Source: Bacilli bacterium (GTDB taxonomy: Bacteria; Bacillota_I; Bacilli_A; RF39; UBA660). Taken from it: a stretch of DNA of 64,000 bases. This document shows positions 1 to 7,418 of this stretch, in pieces. Every line of letters starts with the position of its first letter. Position 1 is the first letter of the stretch. The notes under the pieces are model-generated. The model did no database searches, was not told the origin of the DNA, and worked only from the letters and a program-made list of their open reading frames with translations. Where the stretch lies: contig JAFSEY010000004.1 in assembly GCA_017435485.1 (NCBI GenBank), positions 1 through 64,000 of the forward strand, in the 5' to 3' direction. Both the position numbers and the translations under genes were made by a program.

Positions 1-168
1 ATTTATAATTTAGAAATAGATTTTATAATTAATGTTAACAAAAATGATATTAATGTTATATTAAGCAATGAACATTGTGATTACAAATGGGTTGGTAAAG
101 AATCTTCGTTAATAGATGATTTTATAAAAGATAAATTGTCTTCTATAGAAACAAATAATATTTATTAA
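1..168 (+). CDS. NUDIX-type hydrolase, C-terminal fragment
   Basis: This reading frame is open from the first base and stops at TAA 166-168, giving 55 residues whose start lies outside the window. The fragment contains NEHCDYKWVGKE, which resembles the strand and Trp found in the last third of many NUDIX hydrolases (E-H-x-x-Y-x-W-V), followed by an amphipathic helix and a short tail. The catalytic NUDIX box would lie upstream and cannot be seen, so substrate and activity are unknown. The family call rests on this short motif only. Confidence 0.45.
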   Translation: MYNLEIDFIINVNKNDINVILSNEHCDYKWVGKESSLIDDFIKDKLSSIETNNIY

Positions 169-191
169 AAAAGATAATTAAGTGGGTATTC

Positions 192-1349
192 ATGCTTTTT
201 TTATGTTTAACTTCAGATAGATATTTTTCATCTATTATAAAAGAAGAAATTTTAAAAAGTGTTTTCTCAGATTTAATTATATTAGGTGAAGGAGTAGCAG
301 AGGAGGAAATATTTAAACTCTTTGTAAAAAAATATCCAGAATTATATTATGAAAATATTATTAATACAATAGTAACATTTGGAAAAGACTTAATTCCTTG
401 GTATTGTGAAATTTTTAATGATATAGGAATAAAAACACTTGCTTTATATGATTTAGATTATGATAAAAATTATCAAAATAAACATATAGCAATTAATAAT
501 ATGATAGAAGAAAAAAGTAGTTTAACAATAAAAGTTTATGATTACAATAATATTCAAAAAAATGATATTGAAGATTTGCTTAATGCAGGAAATAAAGATA
601 AAACAAAACATTTAATAGCATTAATTAGAGAGATGTGGTTAAAAAATAATCCTAAATTTGTAGGAGATTTTTCTGATCCAACGGGATTGCTATATCCCAT
701 TACAACAAAATATGATATTGCTACAATATATGGTCAAAATTTTAGTTCTTTTGGGGTTGAAGAACTCCATCGAAGTCAAAAGGATTTTTTAGAAATAGTT
801 AAAGGTAATTTAATTAGTGAAAATAGTTATGATTTATATGAAATGGTTTATCCAGAAAGAGTTACAGGACTAGAAGGCTATAACTTGACTGAAAAAGTTT
901 ATTGGAAAACTTTAAATAATCAACCATTACATTTAAAAGGTAGAATAATTGGTGGATGTTTTGATTTGATTTCTGAAATAGCTGGAACAAAATATGATGG
1001 AATAAATGAATTTAATGAAAAATATAAAAATGATGGAATAATTTGGTACTTTGATAATTGTGAGATATCTATTGAAGAAACTATACGTACGTTATGGAAA
1101 ATGGGAGAACTTGGATATTTTAAGTATACTAAAGGAGTTATTTTTGGCAGATTTGGTGTGGAACAAAGTTATTATGGCTATAATATAAAAACATGCTTAG
1201 AAGATAGTATTTTAAATAAATTAGATATTCCTGTTATTTATGATGCAGATATATCACATAAAGCACCATGTTTAACAATTATAAATGGAGCGATAGCTAC
1301 TATTGATGTTGAAGACGGCAAAGGCACAATTTCTTTCGAATTAGAATAA
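192..1349 (+). CDS. Chimeric protein: OLD-type TOPRIM domain joined to C-terminal half of S66 (LD-carboxypeptidase/MccF-like) peptidase
   Basis: The 385-residue product looks like two partial proteins joined in frame. Residues about 25-130 resemble the TOPRIM nuclease domain of OLD-family proteins: ILGEGVAEEE supplies the catalytic Glu, ALYDLDYD the DxD acidic cluster, and DIEDLL the later conserved acidic helix. The ABC-type ATPase that precedes TOPRIM in OLD proteins is missing. From about residue 150 (KNNPKFVGDFSDPTGLL) to the end the protein follows the S66 peptidase family: GRIIGGCFDLI, IIWYFDNCE and the His-containing ISHKAPCLTIINGA. The N-terminal S66 domain with the nucleophilic Ser is absent. 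ATG 192 is the first ATG after the frame opens and has no strong ribosome site. Peptidase activity is therefore unlikely as encoded; it may be a recombination product, a real fusion or an assembly join. Confidence 0.7.
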   Translation: MLFLCLTSDRYFSSIIKEEILKSVFSDLIILGEGVAEEEIFKLFVKKYPELYYENIINTIVTFGKDLIPWYCEIFNDIGIKTLALYDLDYDKNYQNKHIAINNMIEEKSSLTIKVYDYNNIQKNDIEDLLNAGNKDKTKHLIALIREMWLKNNPKFVGDFSDPTGLLYPITTKYDIATIYGQNFSSFGVEELHRSQKDFLEIVKGNLISENSYDLYEMVYPERVTGLEGYNLTEKVYWKTLNNQPLHLKGRIIGGCFDLISEIAGTKYDGINEFNEKYKNDGIIWYFDNCEISIEETIRTLWKMGELGYFKYTKGVIFGRFGVEQSYYGYNIKTCLEDSILNKLDIPVIYDADISHKAPCLTIINGAIATIDVEDGKGTISFELE

Positions 1350-1363
1350 TGTTGTATTTAAAT

Positions 1364-1400
1364 AAAAAAATAGTCAGCATTTATTGATGACTATTTTTTT
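1364..1400. terminator. Bidirectional intrinsic terminator
   Basis: Perfect 13-bp inverted repeat (1364-1376 with 1388-1400) around an 11-base loop, with seven A at one end and seven T at the other. It can end the plus-strand chimeric gene and the minus-strand cysE, whose stop codon lies in the loop. Confidence 0.85.
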
Positions 1401-1908
1401 GTAATTTTTTTACTATGTGTCCGGGTACGCCAACAACTGTGGCGCTTTTTTCAACATCTTTTAATATAACAGCATTAGCTCCTATCTTAACGTTATCACC
1501 TATTGTAATATTTCCGAGTATTTTAGCCCCACTACCTATAAAAACATTATTGCCAATAGTAGGATGTCTTTTCCCCTTTTCTTTTCCGGTGCCTCCTAAA
1601 GTTACACCATGAAATAGTACAACATTATTGCCGATAACAGATGTTTCCCCAATAACAACACCCATACCATGATCAATAAAAAGTCCTTTTCCAATTTTAG
1701 CTCCAGGATGTATTTCTATTCCAGTTTTTCTTTTGGCTTTTTCACTAATGTATCTAGCTATAAAAAAATGTTTTCTCTTATAGAAAAAATGAGAAATTTT
1801 ATAGTAAACTTGTGCTTTAAAAGATGGATATAAAAGGACTTCCAAGTTGCTTGTTATGGCTGGATCATTATTTTTGATGGCCTTAATTTGTTCTTTGATA
1901 AAATTCAT
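1381..1908 (-). CDS. cysE: Serine O-acetyltransferase
   Basis: CysE transfers an acetyl group from acetyl-CoA to L-serine, the first step of cysteine synthesis. The 175-residue protein has the short alpha-helical N-terminal region of Gram-positive CysE (about 1-60) and then a left-handed beta-helix of hexapeptide repeats ([21 protein letters not shown], where the His-Gly-Met is typical of the active site). The turn [22 protein letters not shown] and the terminal GVPGHIVKK are also characteristic. The start is preceded by GGAGG on the minus strand. No other cysteine gene is adjacent, and no T-box or other riboswitch was seen upstream. Confidence 0.93.
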   Translation of the reverse strand: MNFIKEQIKAIKNNDPAITSNLEVLLYPSFKAQVYYKISHFFYKRKHFFIARYISEKAKRKTGIEIHPGAKIGKGLFIDHGMGVVIGETSVIGNNVVLFHGVTLGGTGKEKGKRHPTIGNNVFIGSGAKILGNITIGDNVKIGANAVILKDVEKSATVVGVPGHIVKKLQKNSHQ

Positions 1909-1954
1909 AAGTACCTCCTAAAATATCTATATAATAAATTATGAAAAAAGCAGT

Positions 1955-1983
1955 ATGATTGTATAATATATTTGTGATATAAT
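1955..1983 (+). promoter_or_regulatory. Probable extended -10 promoter for the 2088 gene
   Basis: TGA-TATAAT at 1975-1983 gives a full -10 box with a TGn extension. The -35 (ATGATT, 1955-1960) is weak, at 17 bp spacing. The 5' leader to the start at 2088 would be about 100 bases. Confidence 0.4.
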
Positions 1984-2087
1984 ATGATTGGTTATTATTG
2001 TTTTTTATATAGGTTATCTACAGAAGTTAGTTGTAAATTATGTTTTATTAATGAACCAATAATTTTACTTTAAAGGAGTTGTGACGT

Positions 2088-3233
2088 ATGAATATGGATA
2101 ATATTGCAATAGTAAGAGCAACAAATGTTGTTCCTTTTAATGGAGTGGTTAGGCCTTTAAGTAATGTACCTTATTTATGTAAAAATATAGGATTGCCTTT
2201 TTCAACTCGATTGAGTGATTTATTGCATGAATTGCAAGTAATACCTCCAATTGATTATTCTAGAGTTTTTGAAGATGGTTATTATGATGAAATGGTAGCG
2301 CTATCTTCTAAAATCTTAAAAGAATATTTACCATATGTTTCTGATTATAATTCGATGGTGTTGTTTTCTTTAAATGGTATATGTCCTGATGATAATGAAA
2401 ATGGATTTGGTAATAATGTTTTTTCAACTAAGAAAGTCGCAGTTATTGATTCACTATCTAATCATATTGAACAGGTTGTTTCGTTGGATCCCACTGATAC
2501 GGCTTTAAAAGGAGATGTCCTTTTATCAGCTGATGCGGTTGTTCTGATTGAAGAGGAATATTATGCACAATTAACAGAAGATCAAAGAAAAACTTTACAT
2601 AATAATTGTTTTGAAGTTAAAACTTTTAGAGGACCAATAAAAGATGCCATATATGATGAATTAAAAAATAGCGGTAGGTTTATTCCTGAAAATTTAAGTT
2701 TAACATCTGGCAAAGGTGGTTTTGATAATTCAGAAACTAGTGAAATGCAAAAAGAATGTATTAAAAATATTGCTGCTAGTTATGGTATTCCTCAAATGAA
2801 ATTTTTTAATTTAATTACTTCAAGAGATAGCAGCATGCCAAATTATGATAAAGCATGTGATGATTATTCTAATGCTTATTTAGTGCAAGAAAATTATATT
2901 GTAAATTTTTTAAATGAATTGTTGATTTTTTTTGAAACATCATTAAATGTATCTTTAGAAAATGCGTCAAGTGAATCATTGAAAACTGCATTATATGTAT
3001 CCTTACAAAAAGCAAAAGAAGCAAGAGATAGGATAAATATGGATTCTAAAATTGTAACTTATAAACCATTTTTAACAAGTATAATAGAATTAATTAAAAA
3101 AGTAGGAATAAATAATTATAAAAATTTTGTTGATAATTATAATAAAAAGTTAGAATTACAGCAAGCAAATATGACTTTGGTTACGCCTGAAGAAATAGTT
3201 AACTCTAATAAAAAAAAGAGTCAAGGTATTTAA
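2088..3233 (+). CDS. Uncharacterised 381-residue protein
   Basis: I do not recognise this gene. AAAGGAG lies upstream of ATG 2088 at suitable spacing; a second in-frame ATG two codons later is also possible. The product shows no signal peptide or membrane segment and reads as a soluble mixed alpha/beta protein. The N-terminal section has a hydrophobic PLSNVPYLCKNIGLPFSTRLSDLL stretch, and the C-terminal third (from about residue 225) is rich in helices with charged repeats. It forms a single-gene unit between cysE and lysR, with a strong terminator after it. Clean codon use and its length argue for a real gene. Confidence 0.75.
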   Translation: MNMDNIAIVRATNVVPFNGVVRPLSNVPYLCKNIGLPFSTRLSDLLHELQVIPPIDYSRVFEDGYYDEMVALSSKILKEYLPYVSDYNSMVLFSLNGICPDDNENGFGNNVFSTKKVAVIDSLSNHIEQVVSLDPTDTALKGDVLLSADAVVLIEEEYYAQLTEDQRKTLHNNCFEVKTFRGPIKDAIYDELKNSGRFIPENLSLTSGKGGFDNSETSEMQKECIKNIAASYGIPQMKFFNLITSRDSSMPNYDKACDDYSNAYLVQENYIVNFLNELLIFFETSLNVSLENASSESLKTALYVSLQKAKEARDRINMDSKIVTYKPFLTSIIELIKKVGINNYKNFVDNYNKKLELQQANMTLVTPEEIVNSNKKKSQGI

Positions 3234-3255
3234 TTTAAATTGTTAGTATATAAGT

Positions 3256-3297
3256 AAAAAATCTAAAAAGTCTTAGTTAAAGCTTTTTAGATTTTTT
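3256..3297. terminator. Bidirectional intrinsic terminator
   Basis: A 15-bp stem (3256-3270 with 3283-3297) has A and T runs on its outer sides. It serves the plus-strand 2088 gene and the convergent lysR gene, whose last codons form part of the hairpin. Confidence 0.85.
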
Positions 3298-4172
3298 TTG
3301 AGTAAATCAATAAACTTTTTAACTTTAATATCATTATTATTTCTTTGAACACACTTAATATATCTTTTTTCAATATTAAAATTAACATTTAATTCAACTA
3401 ATTCGTTATTATCAAAATAAGATTGAACATATTGTTTAGTAGCAAAACCAATACCTAAACCGGCTTTCACAAATTCAATTATTAAACTATGACGATCTAA
3501 TTCAATTGTTGGTTTAAGTTGTATATTGTTTTTTAAACATATTGAATTAAGAAAAGTCCTTGTATCATACTTTTCATTTTGGACAATTAGGGATTCTGAT
3601 AAGATTTGTTTTAAGTTAGTAATATTTTTAATTTTATTATAGTGAGTTGGAGTCGTAAAAAAACAATCTTCAATATCTAGTAATTTGAAACTAGGATATT
3701 TTTTTTCGTTGATTATAATAGTAGAGTTAATAAAGATTAAATCTACTTTTCCATATCTTAGATAATTATATAATTCCTCTGAACTTAAATTTAATATTTC
3801 TATTGTAATTCCCGGATGAAGTTTTTTATAAGCTATAATAGTTTGAGCTAAGATGTTTTTGGTGACAGATTCGCCGGCACCGATACGTAATTTTCCGACT
3901 TCACTTAAGTTAATGTTTTTAGCTAATAGTTCAACATTATCTAATGTATTTATAGAGTCTAGGATATAGCGATATAAGTTTTTTCCTTGATCAGTTAAAA
4001 TAACTCCTTTTTTTTCCCGAACAAATAAAGTCATATTAAGTAATTCTTCTAGTTTTTTTATCGACTTTGTAATTGACGGTTGAGTAACGCACAATATTTT
4101 AGCGGCTTTACTTATGCTTTCATGTTGAGCAACTATTTTAAAGGTTCTTAAAAGATCAAAACTAATATTCAT
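3273..4172 (-). CDS. LysR-family transcriptional regulator
   Basis: The 299-residue protein has the LysR plan: a winged helix-turn-helix in residues 1-60 (LLRTFKIVAQHESISKAAKILCVTQPSITKSIKKLEELL, then LFVREKKGVILTDQG) followed by a periplasmic-binding-protein-like effector domain (about 90-295). GGAGG precedes the ATG at a normal distance. It is transcribed divergently from the PfkB kinase gene at 4295 across a 122-base intergenic space, the usual arrangement for a LysR protein controlling its neighbour and itself. The co-inducer cannot be inferred. Its closest functional relatives may be CysL/YwfK-type activators, but that is not established here. Confidence 0.92.
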   Translation of the reverse strand: MNISFDLLRTFKIVAQHESISKAAKILCVTQPSITKSIKKLEELLNMTLFVREKKGVILTDQGKNLYRYILDSINTLDNVELLAKNINLSEVGKLRIGAGESVTKNILAQTIIAYKKLHPGITIEILNLSSEELYNYLRYGKVDLIFINSTIIINEKKYPSFKLLDIEDCFFTTPTHYNKIKNITNLKQILSESLIVQNEKYDTRTFLNSICLKNNIQLKPTIELDRHSLIIEFVKAGLGIGFATKQYVQSYFDNNELVELNVNFNIEKRYIKCVQRNNNDIKVKKFIDLLKKNLKSFN

Positions 4173-4208
4173 GTATTCCTCCTAGTTATAATATATATAA
4201 TAAATATT

Positions 4209-4272
4209 CATGTTAATTATAACTTTTTTTGCGCTTTTTGTATAGATTAAGTTATTTTATAATGTTAACATG
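4209..4272. promoter_or_regulatory. Inverted-repeat candidate operator and -10 box between lysR and the PfkB kinase
   Basis: CATGTTAA (4209-4216) is repeated inverted as TTAACATG (4265-4272), and TTATAA-like bases extend both arms with a 2-base offset. A TATAAT box at 4258-4263 sits next to the second arm in front of the kinase gene. The pairing, about 56 bp apart on centre, could be a split LysR binding region; binding itself is inference. Confidence 0.35.
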
Positions 4273-4294
4273 AGCTTGGAAAGGAGGAAAAGAT

Positions 4295-5230
4295 GTGAAA
4301 ATAGCTTGTATTGGAAATGCAACATTTGATTGTACATTGAGTAAAGATACATTTATAGTGGAAGATGAAAGAAATAGTTTTGACAATATTAGTTTTACGG
4401 CAGGTGGACCTGCTTCTAATGCAGCAAGCGTAATTGCTAAATTTGGAGGAAAAGTAGATTTTTATGGTCAAGTTGGTAATGATTCTTTTGGAAAATATGT
4501 TTATGAGAGTTTAATAAATGAAAATATTAATGTTGATAACATATCAGTTTCTGAAAAAGTTATGACACCTTTTAGTTCTGTATTTATAAATACTTCTAAA
4601 AGTACAAGAACAATTTGTACTGCAAGATCTAAAATTGATTATGAAAAGCCAAAAATCGAAAATTTTAACTATCAAACAGATTATGATTTTATTTTAACTG
4701 ATGGTAAGTACGCTGAAGATTCTATTGAATTAGTTAGAGCAAATCCTAATGCAATATCCATAATTGATGCTGGTCGTGCCAATGAAAATGTTCTAAATGT
4801 TTGTAGGGAAGTTGATTATATTATTTGTTCGCAAAACTTTGCTGAGGCAGTAACAGGATGTTCTTTAACAGATGATTATCAAAACAATGTAACGGTTTAT
4901 CAAAAATTATGTACTGTTTTCCCCAATGCTAAAGGAATTACTATCACAGTTGGTAAACGAGGATACATTTGTGCTAAGGATAATGAAGTATTAATAAATC
5001 CATCATATAATAGTGGCCTTCCGGCAATAGATACAAATTGTGCTGGAGATATATTTCATGGAGCGTTTACTTATGCGTTAGCAAATGGATATGATTATTA
5101 TCAAGCTTTAGATTTTGCAAATGTTACAGCATCATTATCAACTACTAAAGTTGGAGGAAGAAATTCTTGCCCAATGTTAAGTGAAGTAAATAAAATTCTA
5201 AAAAATGAGTCTAGAAAACGAACTAATTAG
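4295..5230 (+). CDS. PfkB-family carbohydrate (ribokinase-like) kinase
   Basis: This 311-residue protein belongs to the ribokinase/PfkB family, which phosphorylates sugars or nucleosides with ATP. It shows the N-terminal IGNATFDCTLS segment, the first family signature around residues 35-60 (AGGPASNAASVIAKFGGKVDFYGQVGNDSFG) and the C-terminal anion-hole motif IDTNCAGDIFHGAF, whose Asp is the catalytic base. The start is GTG 4295 with AAGGAGG seven bases upstream. Substrate is unknown: the non-canonical NCAGD in place of GAGD does not discriminate. Divergent lysR upstream suggests regulated expression. Confidence 0.88.
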   Translation: MKIACIGNATFDCTLSKDTFIVEDERNSFDNISFTAGGPASNAASVIAKFGGKVDFYGQVGNDSFGKYVYESLINENINVDNISVSEKVMTPFSSVFINTSKSTRTICTARSKIDYEKPKIENFNYQTDYDFILTDGKYAEDSIELVRANPNAISIIDAGRANENVLNVCREVDYIICSQNFAEAVTGCSLTDDYQNNVTVYQKLCTVFPNAKGITITVGKRGYICAKDNEVLINPSYNSGLPAIDTNCAGDIFHGAFTYALANGYDYYQALDFANVTASLSTTKVGGRNSCPMLSEVNKILKNESRKRTN

Positions 5231-5259
5231 TTGAGTTTTAAACTTAAATCTTATATAAT
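5231..5259 (+). promoter_or_regulatory. Sigma-A type promoter for the capA-like gene
   Basis: TTGAGT (5231-5236), a 17-bp spacer and TATAAT (5254-5259). A near-perfect 12-bp inverted repeat (5238-5249 with 5262-5273, one G-T pair) brackets the -10 box and could be an operator. Confidence 0.6.
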
Positions 5260-5292
5260 GAATTTGAGTTTAAGATAAGGCAGTCGATTAGG

Positions 5293-6411
5293 ATGAAGAA
5301 AAAGTGGATTATTGTTTCATTACTATTTTTAATTATTCTTTCTCTTGGGGTATTGATTTTCTATTTTCGAAAAGAATATATTAAAGTTAAAGTAAATAAC
5401 AGTAGTCCTCTTTTTATATATAAAAATAATCTTGCTGATAAGATAGAAAATAATCTTCATAAAATAAAAAAGTTATTAGATGAATTTGAATTACAAACTA
5501 ATATAACTATTACGGCAGTCGGTGATTGTACGATTGGTTATGATGATGCTTTTGGGTATACTAATAGTTTTAATCATGAATATGATAAAAATGGTGTTGA
5601 TTACTTTTTTGGTGGTGTAAAAAATATCTTTGAAAAGGATGATATAACTGTAGTAAACTTAGAATCAACGTTTACTAATTCTAATGAAAAGAGAGAAAAA
5701 AAGTTTAATTTTAAAGCACCTACAAGTTATGTAGAAATATTAAATAGGGGTGATATTGAAGTAGTAAATTTAGCTAACAATCATAGTCATGATTATGGAG
5801 ATGTAGGCTATCAAGATACTTTAGATACTTTAAATAGTGCTGATGTTAATTATTTTGGAAATAGTGATTATTATATATATGAGAAAAATGACATAAAAAT
5901 CGGATTTGCAGGAATTTTTTGTATTGGATATAGATGTACAAAGTTAGTGGATAAAGCTATTACAAATTTAAAAAGTTACGATGTAGATGCGATTGTTTTA
6001 TCGATTCATTGGGGTATAGAATATGATTATCAACAAAGTAGTATTCAGGAATATGTTGGAAGGTATGCAATTGAACAAGGCGCTGATTTAATAGTGGGAC
6101 ATCACCCTCACGTTCTACAAGGGATTGAAAAATATAAAGGTAAATATATTGTTTATAGTTTAGCTAATTTCTCTTTCGGAGGAAATAAAAATCCTGCTGA
6201 TAAGGATACGATGATTTTTCAGATTCGATTTACTTTTAAAGATGGTAATATTGTAGATGATACTATAAAGATTTATCCAGCAAGTGTATCTAGTACAAGT
6301 AAACGAAACGATTATCGTCCAACTTTGTTAACAGGCGTTGATGCAACTAGAGTATTAGAGAAAATTCAAAGATATAGTACTGGAATTAATTTGGATGAAA
6401 CATTTAAATAA
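5293..6411 (+). CDS. CapA-family (PGA_cap) membrane-anchored metallophosphoesterase-like protein
   Basis: The 372-residue protein starts with a transmembrane anchor (about 5-25) and carries the CapA fold outside the membrane. Family motifs are present in order: AVGDCTIGYD, VVNLESTFT, NLANNHSHDYG, LSIHWGIEYDY, GADLIVGHHPHVLQGIE and YSLANFSFGG, including the Asp, Asn and His residues that correspond to the metal site of the calcineurin-like superfamily. CapA is known from poly-gamma-glutamate capsule synthesis, but there is no capB/capC ligase here, so an envelope hydrolase or polymer-handling role is as likely. The ribosome site is poor (TTAGG). Confidence 0.85.
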   Translation: MKKKWIIVSLLFLIILSLGVLIFYFRKEYIKVKVNNSSPLFIYKNNLADKIENNLHKIKKLLDEFELQTNITITAVGDCTIGYDDAFGYTNSFNHEYDKNGVDYFFGGVKNIFEKDDITVVNLESTFTNSNEKREKKFNFKAPTSYVEILNRGDIEVVNLANNHSHDYGDVGYQDTLDTLNSADVNYFGNSDYYIYEKNDIKIGFAGIFCIGYRCTKLVDKAITNLKSYDVDAIVLSIHWGIEYDYQQSSIQEYVGRYAIEQGADLIVGHHPHVLQGIEKYKGKYIVYSLANFSFGGNKNPADKDTMIFQIRFTFKDGNIVDDTIKIYPASVSSTSKRNDYRPTLLTGVDATRVLEKIQRYSTGINLDETFK

Positions 6412-6438
6412 TTTTAGATGTTTTTTTCTTGATTTAAA

Positions 6439-7191
6439 ATGTTTAATAAAATATACTTATATCCAGAAAGTGAAGTAATTAGTATGAAGCATTATTTTGG
6501 CCAAACCAGTGACTTTTCCTTAAGCCTATTTGGTCCTGTTCATTTATTGTTGATATTAGCAACAATATTAGCAATATTTGGTATATATAAATATCGAGAT
6601 AAATTAAAGAAATATAAAATAGTAAAAACTATAATTCCTATTATTTTATTTAGTAATATGGTTATTTATATTGCTGGGGCAATATTAGCAGGTATTTATG
6701 ATATAAATATTCATTTACCAATTCATTATTGTTACATTACGGGTTTTGTTTTTATGTATATGCTAATCAAAGAAAAAAAGAATTGGTTTAATATGTTATA
6801 TTATGCGATTTTCTTTTGTACTATAACTGTAATTATATTCCAAGATCCAAATATTACTTATGATAGATATGAATTTTTATTGTTAGTAATTAGTCATCAT
6901 TTTCTGTTAATAAGTAGTTTCTATGCTTTATATGTATTGGATTATCCGGTTGATAAAAAAGGATATAAGCCGTTTTTTATTTATACATTGGTTGTTTACT
7001 TAGTAGTATTTGGATTAAATAGGATTTTAGGAACTGATTATATATTTAATGCTTCTTTTCCATTATTTATATATGATTATTTTCCTTTTATAAAAATCTT
7101 TCCACCAATAGTATGGTTATTTTTATTAAGTATTCCGTTACTTATTTGTGCTTATATGCCAGTAAGGCATAAAAATAGAAATGTTAACTAA
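6439..7191 (+). CDS. YwaF/TIGR02206-type integral membrane protein
   Basis: The 250-residue product has about six to seven membrane helices and the hallmark features of the TIGR02206 (B. subtilis YwaF-like) family: LPIHYCYITGF in an early helix, a middle SHHFLLISS and the late LNRILGTDYIFNAS. The function of the family is not known. The ATG at 6439 has no clear ribosome site; an in-frame ATG at 6484 would remove 15 mostly polar residues and is equally plausible. It follows the capA-like gene by 27 bases and may be cotranscribed with it, ending at the hairpin at 7183. Confidence 0.8.
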   Translation: MFNKIYLYPESEVISMKHYFGQTSDFSLSLFGPVHLLLILATILAIFGIYKYRDKLKKYKIVKTIIPIILFSNMVIYIAGAILAGIYDINIHLPIHYCYITGFVFMYMLIKEKKNWFNMLYYAIFFCTITVIIFQDPNITYDRYEFLLLVISHHFLLISSFYALYVLDYPVDKKGYKPFFIYTLVVYLVVFGLNRILGTDYIFNASFPLFIYDYFPFIKIFPPIVWLFLLSIPLLICAYMPVRHKNRNVN

Positions 7192-7209
7192 ATTTAGTTG
7201 ACTTTTTTT
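7183..7209 (+). terminator. Intrinsic terminator overlapping the next promoter
   Basis: GTTAACTAAA (7183-7192) pairs with TTTAGTTGAC (7193-7202, one G-U), followed by seven T. The stop codon of the YwaF-like gene and the -35 box of the following promoter both lie inside the stem. Confidence 0.65.
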
Positions 7210-7226
7210 GTTATTAATGATATTTT
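7198..7226 (+). promoter_or_regulatory. Promoter of the ABC-transporter leader
   Basis: TTGACT (7198-7203), 17 bp, TATTTT (7221-7226) with a TGA extension directly before it. It predicts a start near 7233 and a leader RNA of roughly 185 bases before the transporter gene. Confidence 0.6.
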
Positions 7227-7258
7227 GTAAGTGAATTTAAAGAGAAAGGAGTGGAAAT

Positions 7259-7348
7259 ATGAAGAAGTTAAATTCAAATGTTTTTAATAATATAATGGTG
7301 GTCAATAATATAAGAGTGAGGAAGCTTCTTTGTTTTTTCACTATCTAA
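7259..7348 (+). CDS. Putative 29-residue regulatory leader peptide
   Basis: A short frame runs from ATG 7259 to TAA 7346-7348 and is preceded by AAAGGAG (about 7246-7252), one of the better ribosome sites in this stretch. The peptide is MKKLNSNVFNNIMVVNNIRV followed by RKLLCFFTI. It lies between a promoter and an intrinsic terminator just before an ABC exporter, the layout of ribosome-mediated attenuators such as bmrB-bmrCD and leader peptides of antibiotic-resistance genes. An Arg-Val-Arg triplet lies at codons 19-21; Arg-X-Arg is known as a drug-dependent stalling motif in some macrolide leaders. Translation and stalling are inferred. Confidence 0.55.
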   Translation: MKKLNSNVFNNIMVVNNIRVRKLLCFFTI

Positions 7349-7375
7349 ATACTCTAACTTGTAATTGTTTTATGG

Positions 7376-7401
7376 CTACTATTTAACATAGTAGTTTTTT
7401 T
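7376..7401 (+). terminator. Intrinsic terminator in the ABC-transporter leader (attenuator)
   Basis: CTACTAT (7376-7382) pairs with ATAGTAG (7388-7394) around a 5-base loop, followed by seven T, only 17 bases before the transporter start. The end of the leader peptide frame contains TCACTATCTAA (7338-7348), which can pair weakly with the 3' arm (ACTAT with ATAGT) and also with AGTGA at 7315-7319. This allows mutually exclusive structures. Confidence 0.65.
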
Positions 7402-7418
7402 AGTAATAAGGAGGTCGT

